Below, piece after piece: positions 15,916-23,423 of a stretch of DNA of 60,812 bases. Under the pieces are notes generated by a model. That model did no database searches and was not told where the DNA came from. It worked only from the letters and a program-made list of their open reading frames with translations. How positions within the stretch are numbered: position 1 is the stretch's first letter; each line of letters begins with the position of its first letter. The translations under genes were made by a program, and so were the position numbers. This DNA is from Streptomyces radicis (GTDB lineage Bacteria > Actinomycetota > Actinomycetes > Streptomycetales > Streptomycetaceae), in assembly GCF_003626575.1 (NCBI RefSeq), contig NZ_RBDY01000039.1:1-60812 (forward strand), written 5' to 3'.

Positions 15916-15989
15916 ACCAGGCCATGTGGGGTTCCCGTCCTCCGACCCGGGAGACGACACTCTCACGGGACGGACACGGGGAGGCGCGC

Positions 15990-16823
15990 ATGGGGAGGTT
16001 GGGGACGGGCATCGGCTGGCGTCCCGACATCGCGGACGGCATCGAGGAGTTGCCCGGCGTCGAGTGGGTCGAGGTGGTCGCGGAGAACGTGTGCGCCGAC
16101 CGCCTGCCCGAGGGGCTCGAGCGGCTGCGCCGCCGGGGCACGACGGTCGTGCCGCACGGGGTCTCGCTGGGTCTTGGCGGGGCCGAACGGCCCTCGCCGC
16201 GGCGGCTCGTCGAGCTGGCGCACGTGGCGGAGGCGCTGGACGCGCCGCTGGTGACCGAGCACATCGCGTTCGTGCGGGCGGGGGGCGCGCTCACCGGCAC
16301 GCCCGCGCTCGAGGCCGGGCACCTGCTGCCCGTGCCGCGCACGAGGGACGCGCTCGACGTGTTGTGCGCGAACGTGAGGATCGCGCAGGACGCGTTGCCC
16401 GTACCGCTGGCGCTGGAGAACATCGCGGCGCTGTTCGGCTGGCCCGACGACGAGCTGACGGAGGGGCAGTTCCTGGCCGAGCTGGTGGAGCGCACGGGCG
16501 TCGGGCTGCTGATCGACGTGGCCAACCTGCACACCAACCACGTCAACCGGGGCGAGGATCCGGCCGAGGCACTGGACGCGCTGCCGCTCGACGCGCTGGC
16601 GTATGTGCACGTGGCCGGGGGCGTCGAACGGGACGGGGTGTGGCACGACAGCCACGCGCACCCCGTGCCGCCGCAGGTGCTCGCCGTGCTCGAGCGGCTG
16701 TGTGACCGGGTGGCGCCACCGGGTGTACTGCTCGAGCGGGACGAGGCGTTCCCGCCGGTGGCCGAGCTGGCGGCCGAGCTGGCCGCGATCAGGGCCGTGA
16801 CCGAGGGCGTGCGCCATGGCTGA
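15990..16823 (+). CDS. DUF692/MNIO family enzyme (MbnB, ChrH, BufB type)
   Basis: 277 residues, a TIM-barrel multinuclear non-haem iron oxygenase-like protein. Family members MbnB, TglH, ChrH and BufB oxidatively modify cysteines (or Asp) in ribosomal peptides. Candidate metal ligands are in place: H56 (VVPHGVSLGLGG), H91 (VTEHIAFV), E143 (ALENIAALF), D176 and H181/H184 (LLIDVANLHTNHVN), H207 (YVHVAGG), D220/H222 (HDSHAHPVP) and E249 (LLERDEAFPP). The ATG at 15990 follows GGGGAGG. The stop overlaps the next gene by 8 bp. The substrate is likely the Cys-containing tail of the membrane protein two genes downstream (inference). Confidence 0.88.
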   Translation: MGRLGTGIGWRPDIADGIEELPGVEWVEVVAENVCADRLPEGLERLRRRGTTVVPHGVSLGLGGAERPSPRRLVELAHVAEALDAPLVTEHIAFVRAGGALTGTPALEAGHLLPVPRTRDALDVLCANVRIAQDALPVPLALENIAALFGWPDDELTEGQFLAELVERTGVGLLIDVANLHTNHVNRGEDPAEALDALPLDALAYVHVAGGVERDGVWHDSHAHPVPPQVLAVLERLCDRVAPPGVLLERDEAFPPVAELAAELAAIRAVTEGVRHG

Positions 16824-17262
16824 GCGCGAGAGCGGCACCGCGACGGACGAGGCGGCGACGGACGTCGATGCGGCCAGGCTCAGGCTGGCGCGCGCGCAGG
16901 CCGCGTTGCTCACCGCGCTCACGGCGGACGGCCCGGTGCCCGAAGGCTTCGACCCGCGGCGGATACGGATCCAGCGGCAGGCCCTCGCGGCCAAGCGCGT
17001 CGGGGTCCTGGCCAGGATCGCGCCCGAGCTGCCGGAGATCATGGGCGAGGGCTACCGGGCCGCGGCGCTCGCCTACGCTGATGCGACGCCGCTGACCGGC
17101 GGCTACCGGGACGACGCCATCGGTCTCGCGCGCCACCTGCTGGCCGGGGACCGGGTACCGCCGGGGCCAGCCAGGCGGCGGCTCGAACGGTGGCTGCGCG
17201 AACGCGCGGACCGCCCCGCGCGGACCGGCCGCCTCGCGCGGCTGCTGCGCGGCCGGGGATGA
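16816..17262 (+). CDS. Putative MNIO partner protein (divergent BufC/DUF2063-like)
   Basis: 148 residues, Ala/Arg-rich, no membrane segment or signal peptide. The ATG (16816) lies inside the end of the MNIO gene, so translation is coupled. The core LRLARAQAALLTALTADGPV, FDPRRIRIQRQALAAKRVGV, LARIAPELPEIMGEGYRAAA and LAYADATP follows the order of the N-terminal DUF2063 domain in BufC/HvfC partners (short helix, R-x-Y/Q-R-x-A, A.FP.....GE.F...A..Y....P). I infer a substrate-recognition subunit for the MNIO enzyme. The similarity is by eye only; otherwise it is an unknown conserved small protein. Confidence 0.6.
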   Translation: MAERESGTATDEAATDVDAARLRLARAQAALLTALTADGPVPEGFDPRRIRIQRQALAAKRVGVLARIAPELPEIMGEGYRAAALAYADATPLTGGYRDDAIGLARHLLAGDRVPPGPARRRLERWLRERADRPARTGRLARLLRGRG

Positions 17263-17290
17263 AGAGGTCAGGGACGAAGGGGGACCGATC

Positions 17291-18175
17291 ATGACCGTGC
17301 TGATAACGGTGGCCTGCGCTGCCGTGCCGCTCGCGCTGCTGCACCTGCTGTACCGCAGGCTCAGGCTGAGCCGACTGCCGGGCGCCACGGGGGACATGTC
17401 GTACACGCTCTACGAGGCGGCGTTCCTCTCCGGCGGGCCCGCGCGGGTGGCGGACACCGTCATCTGTGTGATGCGGGACAAGAAGCGGATCACCGTCAAG
17501 GGCGGCACCGTGCGCGTCGGGCAGCCGATCGCCGACGACGACCTGGAACGCCAGCTGCTGACCGTGTGCTCGGACTGGAAGGTGCCGCTCAAGACCGTGC
17601 GCTCCGCGCTCATTTACAGCCCACCGGTGCAGCGGGTCGGCGACCGGCTGAGCGAGCGGGGGCTGATGTGGCCGCCCCAGCTGTGGCGACCATGGCGCCG
17701 CGCGGCGCGGATCAACATGTTCGTGGCGATCGACGGGCTGTTCATCGGGGCGCTCGGGCTGATCTTCTCCGACTCGCCGCTCACGCTGTGGCTGCTGATC
17801 GGCTCGGGGCTGGCGCTCGGCATCGGCACCACGCTGGCGCCCAGGCTCCTCGACAGCGGCCGCCTCACGGACAGCGGGCGCGCGCTGCTGGTGGAGATGC
17901 GGCGCGGTGAGCCGTTCCCCGGAGGCGGCATGGCGGGCCTGATGGCCGTCGGCGGCACCGTGGCGCTGACGGACGCGGCGCTGCGGGCCCAGCTGGCCAA
18001 CCCGGCCGCGGCCGCCCCCATCCCCGCCTCGAGCAGCGCGTCGAGCACCGCCTCCTGGGGTGGCGGCTGCGGGGGCGGTGGCTTCGGCCACGACGGCGGA
18101 GGCGGGAGCGACGGCGGCGGAGGCGGGGGCAGCAGCTGCGGAGGGGGCGGCTGCGGAGGAGGCGGCGGCAGCTGA
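17291..18175 (+). CDS. TIGR04222-type membrane protein with Gly/Cys-rich tail
   Basis: 294 residues. An N-terminal membrane helix (ITVACAAVPLALLHLLYRRL, residues 5-24) is followed by a cytoplasmic domain with MSYTLYEAAFLSGGPARVAD and DLERQLLTVC, characteristic of the TIGR04222 family as I recall it. Two hydrophobic helices follow, about 141-160 and 164-182. After an Ala/Ser linker the tail from about residue 256 is nearly all Gly/Ser, with cysteines at C260 (WGGGCGGGG), C283 and C288 (SSCGGGGCGG). It is 28 bp behind the partner gene, so an operon with the MNIO enzyme. The tail looks like a modification target, comparable to a RiPP core fused to a membrane anchor (inference). Confidence 0.82.
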   Translation: MTVLITVACAAVPLALLHLLYRRLRLSRLPGATGDMSYTLYEAAFLSGGPARVADTVICVMRDKKRITVKGGTVRVGQPIADDDLERQLLTVCSDWKVPLKTVRSALIYSPPVQRVGDRLSERGLMWPPQLWRPWRRAARINMFVAIDGLFIGALGLIFSDSPLTLWLLIGSGLALGIGTTLAPRLLDSGRLTDSGRALLVEMRRGEPFPGGGMAGLMAVGGTVALTDAALRAQLANPAAAAPIPASSSASSTASWGGGCGGGGFGHDGGGGSDGGGGGGSSCGGGGCGGGGGS

Positions 18176-18194
18176 GCCGACGGGGCCCAGGCGT

Positions 18195-18905
18195 TCAGGC
18201 GAGGCCCGCGATCAGCTCGGCGACGGGGCGGCGGCGGCCGGTGAAGAACGGGACTTCCTCCCGCACGTGCCGCCGCGCCTCGGAGCCCCGCAGGTGCCGC
18301 ATCAGGTCCACGATGCGGTGCAGCTCGTCCGCCTCGAACGCCAGGATCCACTCGTAGTCGCCGAGCGAGAACGACGCCACGGTGTTCGCCCTGACGTCGG
18401 GGTAGCCGCGGGCCATCCTGCCGTGGTCGGCGAGCATCCTGCGGCGGTCCTCGTCGGGCAGCAGATACCACTCGTAGGACCGCACGAACGGGTAGACGCT
18501 CACATAGTCGCGCGGCGTCTCGTCGGCGAGGAACGCCGGGATGTGCGACTTGTTGAACTCCGCGGGCCGGTGCAGGGCCATGTTCGACCAGACCGGCGTG
18601 AGGGCGCGGCCGAGGCGTGTGCGGCGGAAGCGGTTGTACGCCTCCTGGAGCGCGTCGGCCGTGGCCGCGTGCCACCAGATCATGAGGTCGGCGTCGGCGC
18701 GCAGCCCCGAGACGTCGTAGGTGCCGCGCACGGTGACGTCCTTGGCCGCCAACTGCGCGAACAGGTCGGTCACTTCCTCCGAGAACCCCACGCGGTCATC
18801 GGGCAGCGGCTCCCGCAGCCCGAAGACCGACCAGAGGGTGTAGCGGATCGTCTCGTTGAGCTCCGTGGCGCGCTTGCCGACGGACTTCTCGGGTACGGCT
18901 GTCAT
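18195..18905 (-). CDS. hemQ: Coproheme decarboxylase HemQ
   Basis: 236 residues, chlorite-dismutase fold. HemQ converts Fe-coproporphyrin III to haem b in the coproporphyrin-dependent pathway of Gram-positive bacteria. Seen: IRYTLWSVFG, VTVRGTYDVSGLRADADLM, IWWHAATADALQEAYNRFRR, the active-site loop PRDYVSVYPFVRSYEWYLLP with the Tyr used for radical decarboxylation, and MRHLRGSEARRHVREEVPFF. It is about 67 bp downstream of hemG on the same strand, so probably one operon hemE-hemG-hemQ. The ATG at 18905 gives the normal length. Confidence 0.93.
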   Translation of the reverse strand: MTAVPEKSVGKRATELNETIRYTLWSVFGLREPLPDDRVGFSEEVTDLFAQLAAKDVTVRGTYDVSGLRADADLMIWWHAATADALQEAYNRFRRTRLGRALTPVWSNMALHRPAEFNKSHIPAFLADETPRDYVSVYPFVRSYEWYLLPDEDRRRMLADHGRMARGYPDVRANTVASFSLGDYEWILAFEADELHRIVDLMRHLRGSEARRHVREEVPFFTGRRRPVAELIAGLA

Positions 18906-18972
18906 GCGGCTATTCTCCCGCCTCGTCCTGGCCCGCCGCCGCCAGGGTGGGGCATGGCCGTGAGCGCCCGCG

Positions 18973-20364
18973 TCAGTCGGCGGGCGCGATCGGCAGCGCG
19001 CGCAGCAGGTCAGTGACGGCGGCGGTGGCGCCGGCGACGCACGCCGGGATGCCGACGCCGTCGTACGCCGCGCCGCACAGGCGCACCTCGGGCAGCGAGG
19101 CCAGGAAGCTGCGGGCCCTGGCGACGCGCGCGGCGTGGCCCACCGTGTACTGGGGCAGCGCGTCCCGCCACCGGGTGACCAGCGCGTCCACCGGCTTGGT
19201 GGGCAGGCCCGCCGCGTCGACGAGGTCGTCGAGGGCGGCGCCGATCAGATCGGCGTCGTCCCAGCCCAGCGGGCCGTCATCGCCATGGCGCCCGATCGAG
19301 GCGCGCAGGACGAAGAGGTCGGGGTCGGCGGCGGCCGCCCAGTCCCACTTGCCGCTGGTGAACGTCGCCGCCTTGATCGTCCGCCCGTCCACCGCGGGCA
19401 CGAGGAAGCCGCTGCCGCGCGGCAGCCTGCCCAGGTCGGCGCGGCGGAACGCCAGGGTGACGATCGCCATGGACGCGTACTCGACGCCCGCGAGCTCGCG
19501 CGCCGCGGCGGGCGCCTCGGCGGCGAGCAGCCGGGCCGCGGCCCCCGCGGGGGTGGCCAGGACGACGCCGTCGGCCGCGAGGGAACGCCCGTCACCGAGC
19601 GCCGCCGCGAAGCCGCGGGCCGTGCGGCGCAGCCCGGTCACCGCGACCCCGGTCTCGAGCGAGGCGCCCTTGGCGCGGCAGTCGGCGGCGACCGCGTCGG
19701 CCAGCGTGCCGATGCCGCCGTCGATGCCGGTGAACACCGGGCCGCCGGGCGCCCGTTCGGCCCCCTGCCGCTGCACGGCCCGCACGGCGGCGAGCAGCGA
19801 GTCGTGCTCGCGGGCGGCCTCCCAGAGCTTGGGCACGGCCGAGCGCAGCGAGATGCGGTAGGCGTCGCCCGCGTAGACGCCGCCGAGCAGCGGCTCGATC
19901 AGGCGGTCCACGACCTCGTGGCCCATGCGTTCGGCGACGAGCTCGCCGACCGCCGCGTCCTCGCCGACCTCGAGCGGGGGCAGCTCGGCGTCACGGGCGA
20001 TCTGGGCGAGGCCCGCGTCGGAGAGGACCCCGGCGAGCGAGGCGGCCGTCGCGGGGACGCCCATGACATGGCCCTGCGGCATGGGCCGCAGCGCGCCCCT
20101 GGTCCAGATGGCGGCGCTCGTCACGGCGGGCGGGCGCAACGACTCGTCGAGTCCGACGGCGCGGGCCAGCTCGACGGCCTCGGGGCGCAGGGCCAGGATC
20201 GACTCCGCGCCCAGGTCCACGCGGGCCCCGGCGACGTGCCCGGTGCGCAGCTTGCCGCCGAACCGGTCTGAGCTCTCCAGCACGGTGACGCGGAGCCCGG
20301 CGGCCAGCAGCCGGTGGGCGGCGGCCAGCCCGGCGATGCCACCGCCGACGACGATCACATGCAT
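18973..20364 (-). CDS. hemG: Protoporphyrinogen/coproporphyrinogen III oxidase (HemY/CgoX type)
   Basis: 463 residues, FAD-dependent oxidase. The dinucleotide-binding start is MHVIVVGGGIAGLAAAHRLL followed by VTVLESSDRFGGKLRT. The middle has VDRLIEPLLGGVYAGDAYRI and FTGIDGGIGTLADAV, and the C-terminal FAD segment is LCGAAYDGVGIPACVAGATA. In Gram-positive bacteria this enzyme oxidises coproporphyrinogen III to coproporphyrin III, consistent with hemQ next door. The ATG at 20364 is directly before the Rossmann strand, with GAGG upstream. The gap to hemE is only 19 bp. Confidence 0.93.
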   Translation of the reverse strand: MHVIVVGGGIAGLAAAHRLLAAGLRVTVLESSDRFGGKLRTGHVAGARVDLGAESILALRPEAVELARAVGLDESLRPPAVTSAAIWTRGALRPMPQGHVMGVPATAASLAGVLSDAGLAQIARDAELPPLEVGEDAAVGELVAERMGHEVVDRLIEPLLGGVYAGDAYRISLRSAVPKLWEAAREHDSLLAAVRAVQRQGAERAPGGPVFTGIDGGIGTLADAVAADCRAKGASLETGVAVTGLRRTARGFAAALGDGRSLAADGVVLATPAGAAARLLAAEAPAAARELAGVEYASMAIVTLAFRRADLGRLPRGSGFLVPAVDGRTIKAATFTSGKWDWAAAADPDLFVLRASIGRHGDDGPLGWDDADLIGAALDDLVDAAGLPTKPVDALVTRWRDALPQYTVGHAARVARARSFLASLPEVRLCGAAYDGVGIPACVAGATAAVTDLLRALPIAPAD

Positions 20365-20383
20365 GGGTGCACCTCGGGGCTGG

Positions 20384-21415
20384 TCAGCGGGCGGTCCGCT
20401 CGTGGACGTAGGCGACGAGCCGGGTGAGGGCGTCGGGGTCGGTGTCGGGCAGAACGCCATGGCCGAGGTTGAAGATGTGCCCCGGCAGATCGGCCGCCGC
20501 GTCGAGAACGCGCCCCGCCTCCTCCTCGACGACCTGCGGCGGGGCGAACAGGACGGCCGGGTCCAGGTTCCCCTGGAGGGCCATGCCCGGGCCGACGCGG
20601 CGGGCGGCCTCGTCGAGCGGAACGCGCCAGTCCACGCCGACGACGTCCGCGCCCGCCTCGCCGAGCAGCCCGAGCAACTCGCCGGTGCCGACGCCGAAGT
20701 GGATCCGGGGCACGCCGTGGTGGGCGACGGACGCGAGCACCTTCGACGAGGCGGGCAGGACCGCGCGCCGGTAGTCGGCGGGAGCCAGCGCGCCGACCCA
20801 CGAGTCGAACAGCTGCACCGCGGACGCGCCCGCCTCGATCTGCACGGAGAGGAAGGTGGCGGTGATGTCCGCGAGCCGGTCGAGCAGGTCGGCCCAGAGC
20901 CCGGGGTCCCCGTACATCAGGGCCTTGGTGTGCTCGTGGTTGCGCGAGGGACCACCCTCGACCAGGTAGCTGGCCAGGGTGAACGGGGCGCCCGCGAAGC
21001 CGATCAGCGGCGTCTCGCCCAGCTCCGCGGTGACCATGCGGACGGCCTCGGTGATGTACCCGATGTCGTCGGGCTCGAGGGGCCGCAGCCGCTCCAGGTC
21101 CGCGCGCCCGCGGATCGGCTCGGCGACGACGGGCCCCACGCCCGGCTTGATGTCGAGGTCGAGGCCGATGGCCTTGAGCGGGACGACGATGTCGCTGAAG
21201 TAGACGGCCGCGTCGACGTTGTGGCGGCGGACGGGCTGGAGCGTGATCTCGGTGACCAACTCGGGGCGCGTACAGGAGTCGAGCATCGCGATTCCCTGTC
21301 GCGCCTTGCGGTACTCGGGCAGGGAGCGCCCGGCCTGGCGCATGAACCAGACGGGGGTGTGCGGCACCGGTTCGCGGCGGCAGGCCCGCAGGAAGGGGGA
21401 GTCGGTCACAGTCAC
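20384..21415 (-). CDS. hemE: Uroporphyrinogen decarboxylase
   Basis: 343 residues. HemE decarboxylates uroporphyrinogen III to coproporphyrinogen III. Signatures: PVWFMRQAGRSLPEYRKAR near residue 22, the catalytic Asp in VYFSDIVVPLKAIGLDLDIK, GFAGAPFTLASYLVEGG, DSWVGALAPADYR and FNLGHGVLPDTDPD at the end. The GTG at 21415 is chosen because GGGAGA lies seven bases upstream; two more GTGs follow in frame. It is the first gene of the hemE-hemG-hemQ run and divergent from the DUF3000 gene. Confidence 0.95.
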   Translation of the reverse strand: MTVTDSPFLRACRREPVPHTPVWFMRQAGRSLPEYRKARQGIAMLDSCTRPELVTEITLQPVRRHNVDAAVYFSDIVVPLKAIGLDLDIKPGVGPVVAEPIRGRADLERLRPLEPDDIGYITEAVRMVTAELGETPLIGFAGAPFTLASYLVEGGPSRNHEHTKALMYGDPGLWADLLDRLADITATFLSVQIEAGASAVQLFDSWVGALAPADYRRAVLPASSKVLASVAHHGVPRIHFGVGTGELLGLLGEAGADVVGVDWRVPLDEAARRVGPGMALQGNLDPAVLFAPPQVVEEEAGRVLDAAADLPGHIFNLGHGVLPDTDPDALTRLVAYVHERTAR

Positions 21416-21506
21416 ACACAGAAGTCTCCCATGGCCCGTCGAATGACCGGCGCCCCCGGGTGTGGCTCCCGCCGGGCGGACACGCGGGCGCCTAGGGTTA
21501 CCGGCC

Positions 21507-22139
21507 ATGGCAGCGTCTCGCACCCACCAGGCGGAGGAGTCCGGAGATATGACCGACCCCGACGCGGGGGTCCCCCTTCCCTTCCGGCAGGCGGTCACCG
21601 CGCTCGGCGGGGCGCACCCGCGCCCGGAGGTGGCGCTGTCACCGCTGCCCGCGCCGCGCCGCCTCGCGCCCTTCGCGCACGCGCTGGGCGCGGCCGTGGT
21701 CGTGGACGGCGACGAGCTGGCGGACGGCCGCTTCGTCCTGCTGCACGACCCGGGGGGCGACGCCTCGTGGCAGGGGGAGTTCCGCGTGGTCACGCTGGCG
21801 CGGGCCGATCTCGACCCGGAGCTGGCGACGGATCCGCTGCTGCCCGAGGTGGCCTGGTCATGGCTGACGGAGGCGCTCGACGGCCGCGGCCTCGCCCACC
21901 GGGAGGCCAACGGCACGGTGACCAGGGCGGGTTCCAGCTTCTTCGGGGGCCTTGGCGACCAGCCGCCCCGGGCGGAGCTGGAGCTGCGGGCCTCCTGGAC
22001 ACCGGGGGACCCCACCGAGGTGGGGGCGCACCTGCTGGCGTGGTGCGGGCTGCTCGCGCAGTGCGCGGGGCTGCCGCCCGAGACGAGCGGCCCCGCCGTG
22101 ACCGCGCTGCCCCGCCGCCGCGGCCCGCGCCCCGTCTGA
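21507..22139 (+). CDS. DUF3000 family protein
   Basis: About 210 residues; the conserved part begins PLPFRQAVTALGGAHPRPEV and contains RLAPFAHALGAAV, GRFVLLHDPGGDASWQGEFR, VTLARADLDPELA, LLPEVAWSWLTEAL, AGSSFFGGLGD and ELELRASWTP. This is the actinobacterial DUF3000 family, typically beside hemE. Two starts are possible: ATG 21507, with TAGGGT eight bases upstream suggesting a leaderless mRNA, or ATG 21549 behind CCGGAGAT. I list the longer one. Soluble, no catalytic motif; function unknown. Confidence 0.8.
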   Translation: MAASRTHQAEESGDMTDPDAGVPLPFRQAVTALGGAHPRPEVALSPLPAPRRLAPFAHALGAAVVVDGDELADGRFVLLHDPGGDASWQGEFRVVTLARADLDPELATDPLLPEVAWSWLTEALDGRGLAHREANGTVTRAGSSFFGGLGDQPPRAELELRASWTPGDPTEVGAHLLAWCGLLAQCAGLPPETSGPAVTALPRRRGPRPV

Positions 22140-22147
22140 ACGCGTCC

Positions 22148-22177
22148 GGTCCCGTGTGGTCCCGACCGGTCCCGACC
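22148..22177. repeat. Three 10-bp tandem units
   Basis: GGTCCCGTGT, GGTCCCGACC and GGTCCCGACC follow without spacing, just after the DUF3000 stop, with a partial fourth unit. The 10-bp period matches one helical turn. It may be chance in GC-rich DNA or phased protein sites. Confidence 0.4.
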
Positions 22178-22263
22178 GGTCGTCGAGGGCCGCGCGGGAC
22201 GCGCTTTTCTGTCCGGCCTTGATGAACGATCAGGACATCATGGGCCGAAGGGGAAATCTCGCG

Positions 22264-22285
22264 GTGTGATGTCACGGCATCACAC
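22264..22285. promoter_or_regulatory. 22-bp perfect dyad in the long whiI upstream region
   Basis: GTGTGATG (22264-22271) and CATCACAC (22278-22285) are exact reverse complements across a 6-bp spacer. They lie 290 bp before whiI and 125 bp after the DUF3000 stop. The arms contain TGTGA/TCACA half sites like those of CRP-type regulators, but the spacing is not checked. It could be an operator for whiI or the terminator of DUF3000. The rest of 22140-22554 is gene-free and includes an unusually AT-rich run near 22400-22415. Confidence 0.5.
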
Positions 22286-22442
22286 GCCTGATTCCCGGGG
22301 GGTTTTCGTGCTCCGAAGCGCTTCCGAGCGGCGTTCGAGTGGCGTCGAATCGATCCATGTTGTCCAGGTTTCGATGTCGTCGCAGGTCACGGCTGTATCT
22401 CTCTTTTTTTATATGCCGGATCACCGGTTCGTGATCATTCCC

Positions 22443-22470
22443 TAAAGGCGTCGGGACTTCGTGCCGAAGG
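22443..22470 (+). promoter_or_regulatory. Sigma-WhiG-type promoter of whiI
   Basis: TAAA (22443-22446), a 16-bp spacer and GCCGAAGG (22463-22470) match the motility-type sigma consensus TAAA-N15/16-GCCGATAA. whiI is known to depend on sigma WhiG in S. coelicolor, so both sequence and biology agree. The predicted mRNA leader is about 80 bases. Confidence 0.8.
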
Positions 22471-22554
22471 AGTCAGTGACCCTTCCATCCGGATCGCCCC
22501 GACTCCTCCCCCGGAGTCGGTTCCGTCCGTCCCCCATCCCACCCGGGAGGCCCG

Positions 22555-23214
22555 GTGTCTGTTCTTCTTGAGCACCCCACAAGCCTCGTCGCCTACCGCC
22601 CCAACAAGCCCACCGCCATGGTCGTCGTGGCCGACCCCCGGGTCCGTTCCACCGTGACCCGCCATCTGTGGGCCCTCGGCGTGCGGGATGTGATCGAGGC
22701 GTCGTCCATCGCCGAGGCGCGGCCCCGCGTCGCGAATCCTCGGGACATCTGCGTGGCCGACGTCCATCTCCCCGACGGCTCGGGGCTGACCCTGCTGTCG
22801 GAGACCAGGGCGGCGGGCTGGCCCAACGGCCTGGCGCTCTCCGCCGCCGACGACATCGGCGCCGTCCGCAACGCCCTGGCCGGTGGCGTCAAGGGCTACG
22901 TCGTCACCGGCACCCGCAACAACCTCGGTCCACCCACCCGGCACGGCGCCGCGCACATCGGCGCCGCGTCCCGGATGCACCGCCGCCAGCCGGGCGGCCC
23001 GGCCCACCAGGGCGGATACCGGGAGCTCTCGGGGCGCGAGGTCGAGGTGCTGCGCCTGGTGGCCGAGGGCCAGTCCAACAAGGCGATCGGCGTCTCCATG
23101 GGGCTCTCCGCCCTCACCGTCAAGAGCCACCTGGCCCGCATCGCCCGCAAGCTGGGCACGGGCGACCGCGCCGGCATGGTCGCCGTCGCACTGCGCACCG
23201 GCATCATCCACTGA
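22555..23214 (+). CDS. whiI: Sporulation response-regulator-like protein WhiI
   Basis: 219 residues, an atypical NarL/LuxR-type regulator. The receiver-like part (AMVVVADPRVRSTVTRHLWA ... ICVADVHLPDGSGLTLLSET) keeps a DVHLPDG strand but lacks the full acidic pocket and Lys set. The output domain is YRELSGREVEVLRLVAEGQS, SNKAIGVSMGLSALTVKSHL and ARKLGTGDRAGMVAVALRTG. The sequence and its position between DUF3000/hemE and RNase D match WhiI, needed for late sporulation septation and known to form heterodimers with BldM. GTG start behind GGGAGG. It ends at a strong terminator. Confidence 0.95.
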   Translation: MSVLLEHPTSLVAYRPNKPTAMVVVADPRVRSTVTRHLWALGVRDVIEASSIAEARPRVANPRDICVADVHLPDGSGLTLLSETRAAGWPNGLALSAADDIGAVRNALAGGVKGYVVTGTRNNLGPPTRHGAAHIGAASRMHRRQPGGPAHQGGYRELSGREVEVLRLVAEGQSNKAIGVSMGLSALTVKSHLARIARKLGTGDRAGMVAVALRTGIIH

Positions 23215-23305
23215 GGAATCCACCGAGAAACCCATCGAGAAACGATCGAGAACCCCTCGAGCCCCGTCCCCTGAGCCCCGTCCTCCTCCACCGGGCTCGG
23301 CCACG

Positions 23306-23338
23306 CCCCCGGTGCCCGCTTCGCGCGGGTACCGGGGG
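23306..23338 (+). terminator. Strong terminator after whiI
   Basis: CCCCCGGTGCCCGC (23306-23319) pairs with GCGGGTACCGGGGG (23325-23338) across a 5-base loop; one G-U pair is needed. The tail is TTTGTGG. It lies about 90 bp after the whiI stop. Confidence 0.75.
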
Positions 23339-23423
23339 TTTGTGGTGTCAGGGCACGGGCGTGCCGCGTGACCCCGACATCACCCCAGGTCACATGTGTG
23401 AGCCCAACAGTTACCCTTGACAG

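Noticed and set aside
12884..16546. A 1220-codon open frame on the minus strand covering zapE, the PPK2 gene and half of the MNIO gene
   Set aside because: Only the last 263 codons (the reductase) look like a protein. The rest is Arg/Pro-rich shadow sequence opposite well-defined genes, as expected in very GC-rich DNA.
22555..23214. whiI considered as an ordinary phosphorylated response regulator
   Set aside because: The receiver-like domain lacks the complete acidic pocket and no sensor kinase is adjacent; sequence and synteny fit WhiI.
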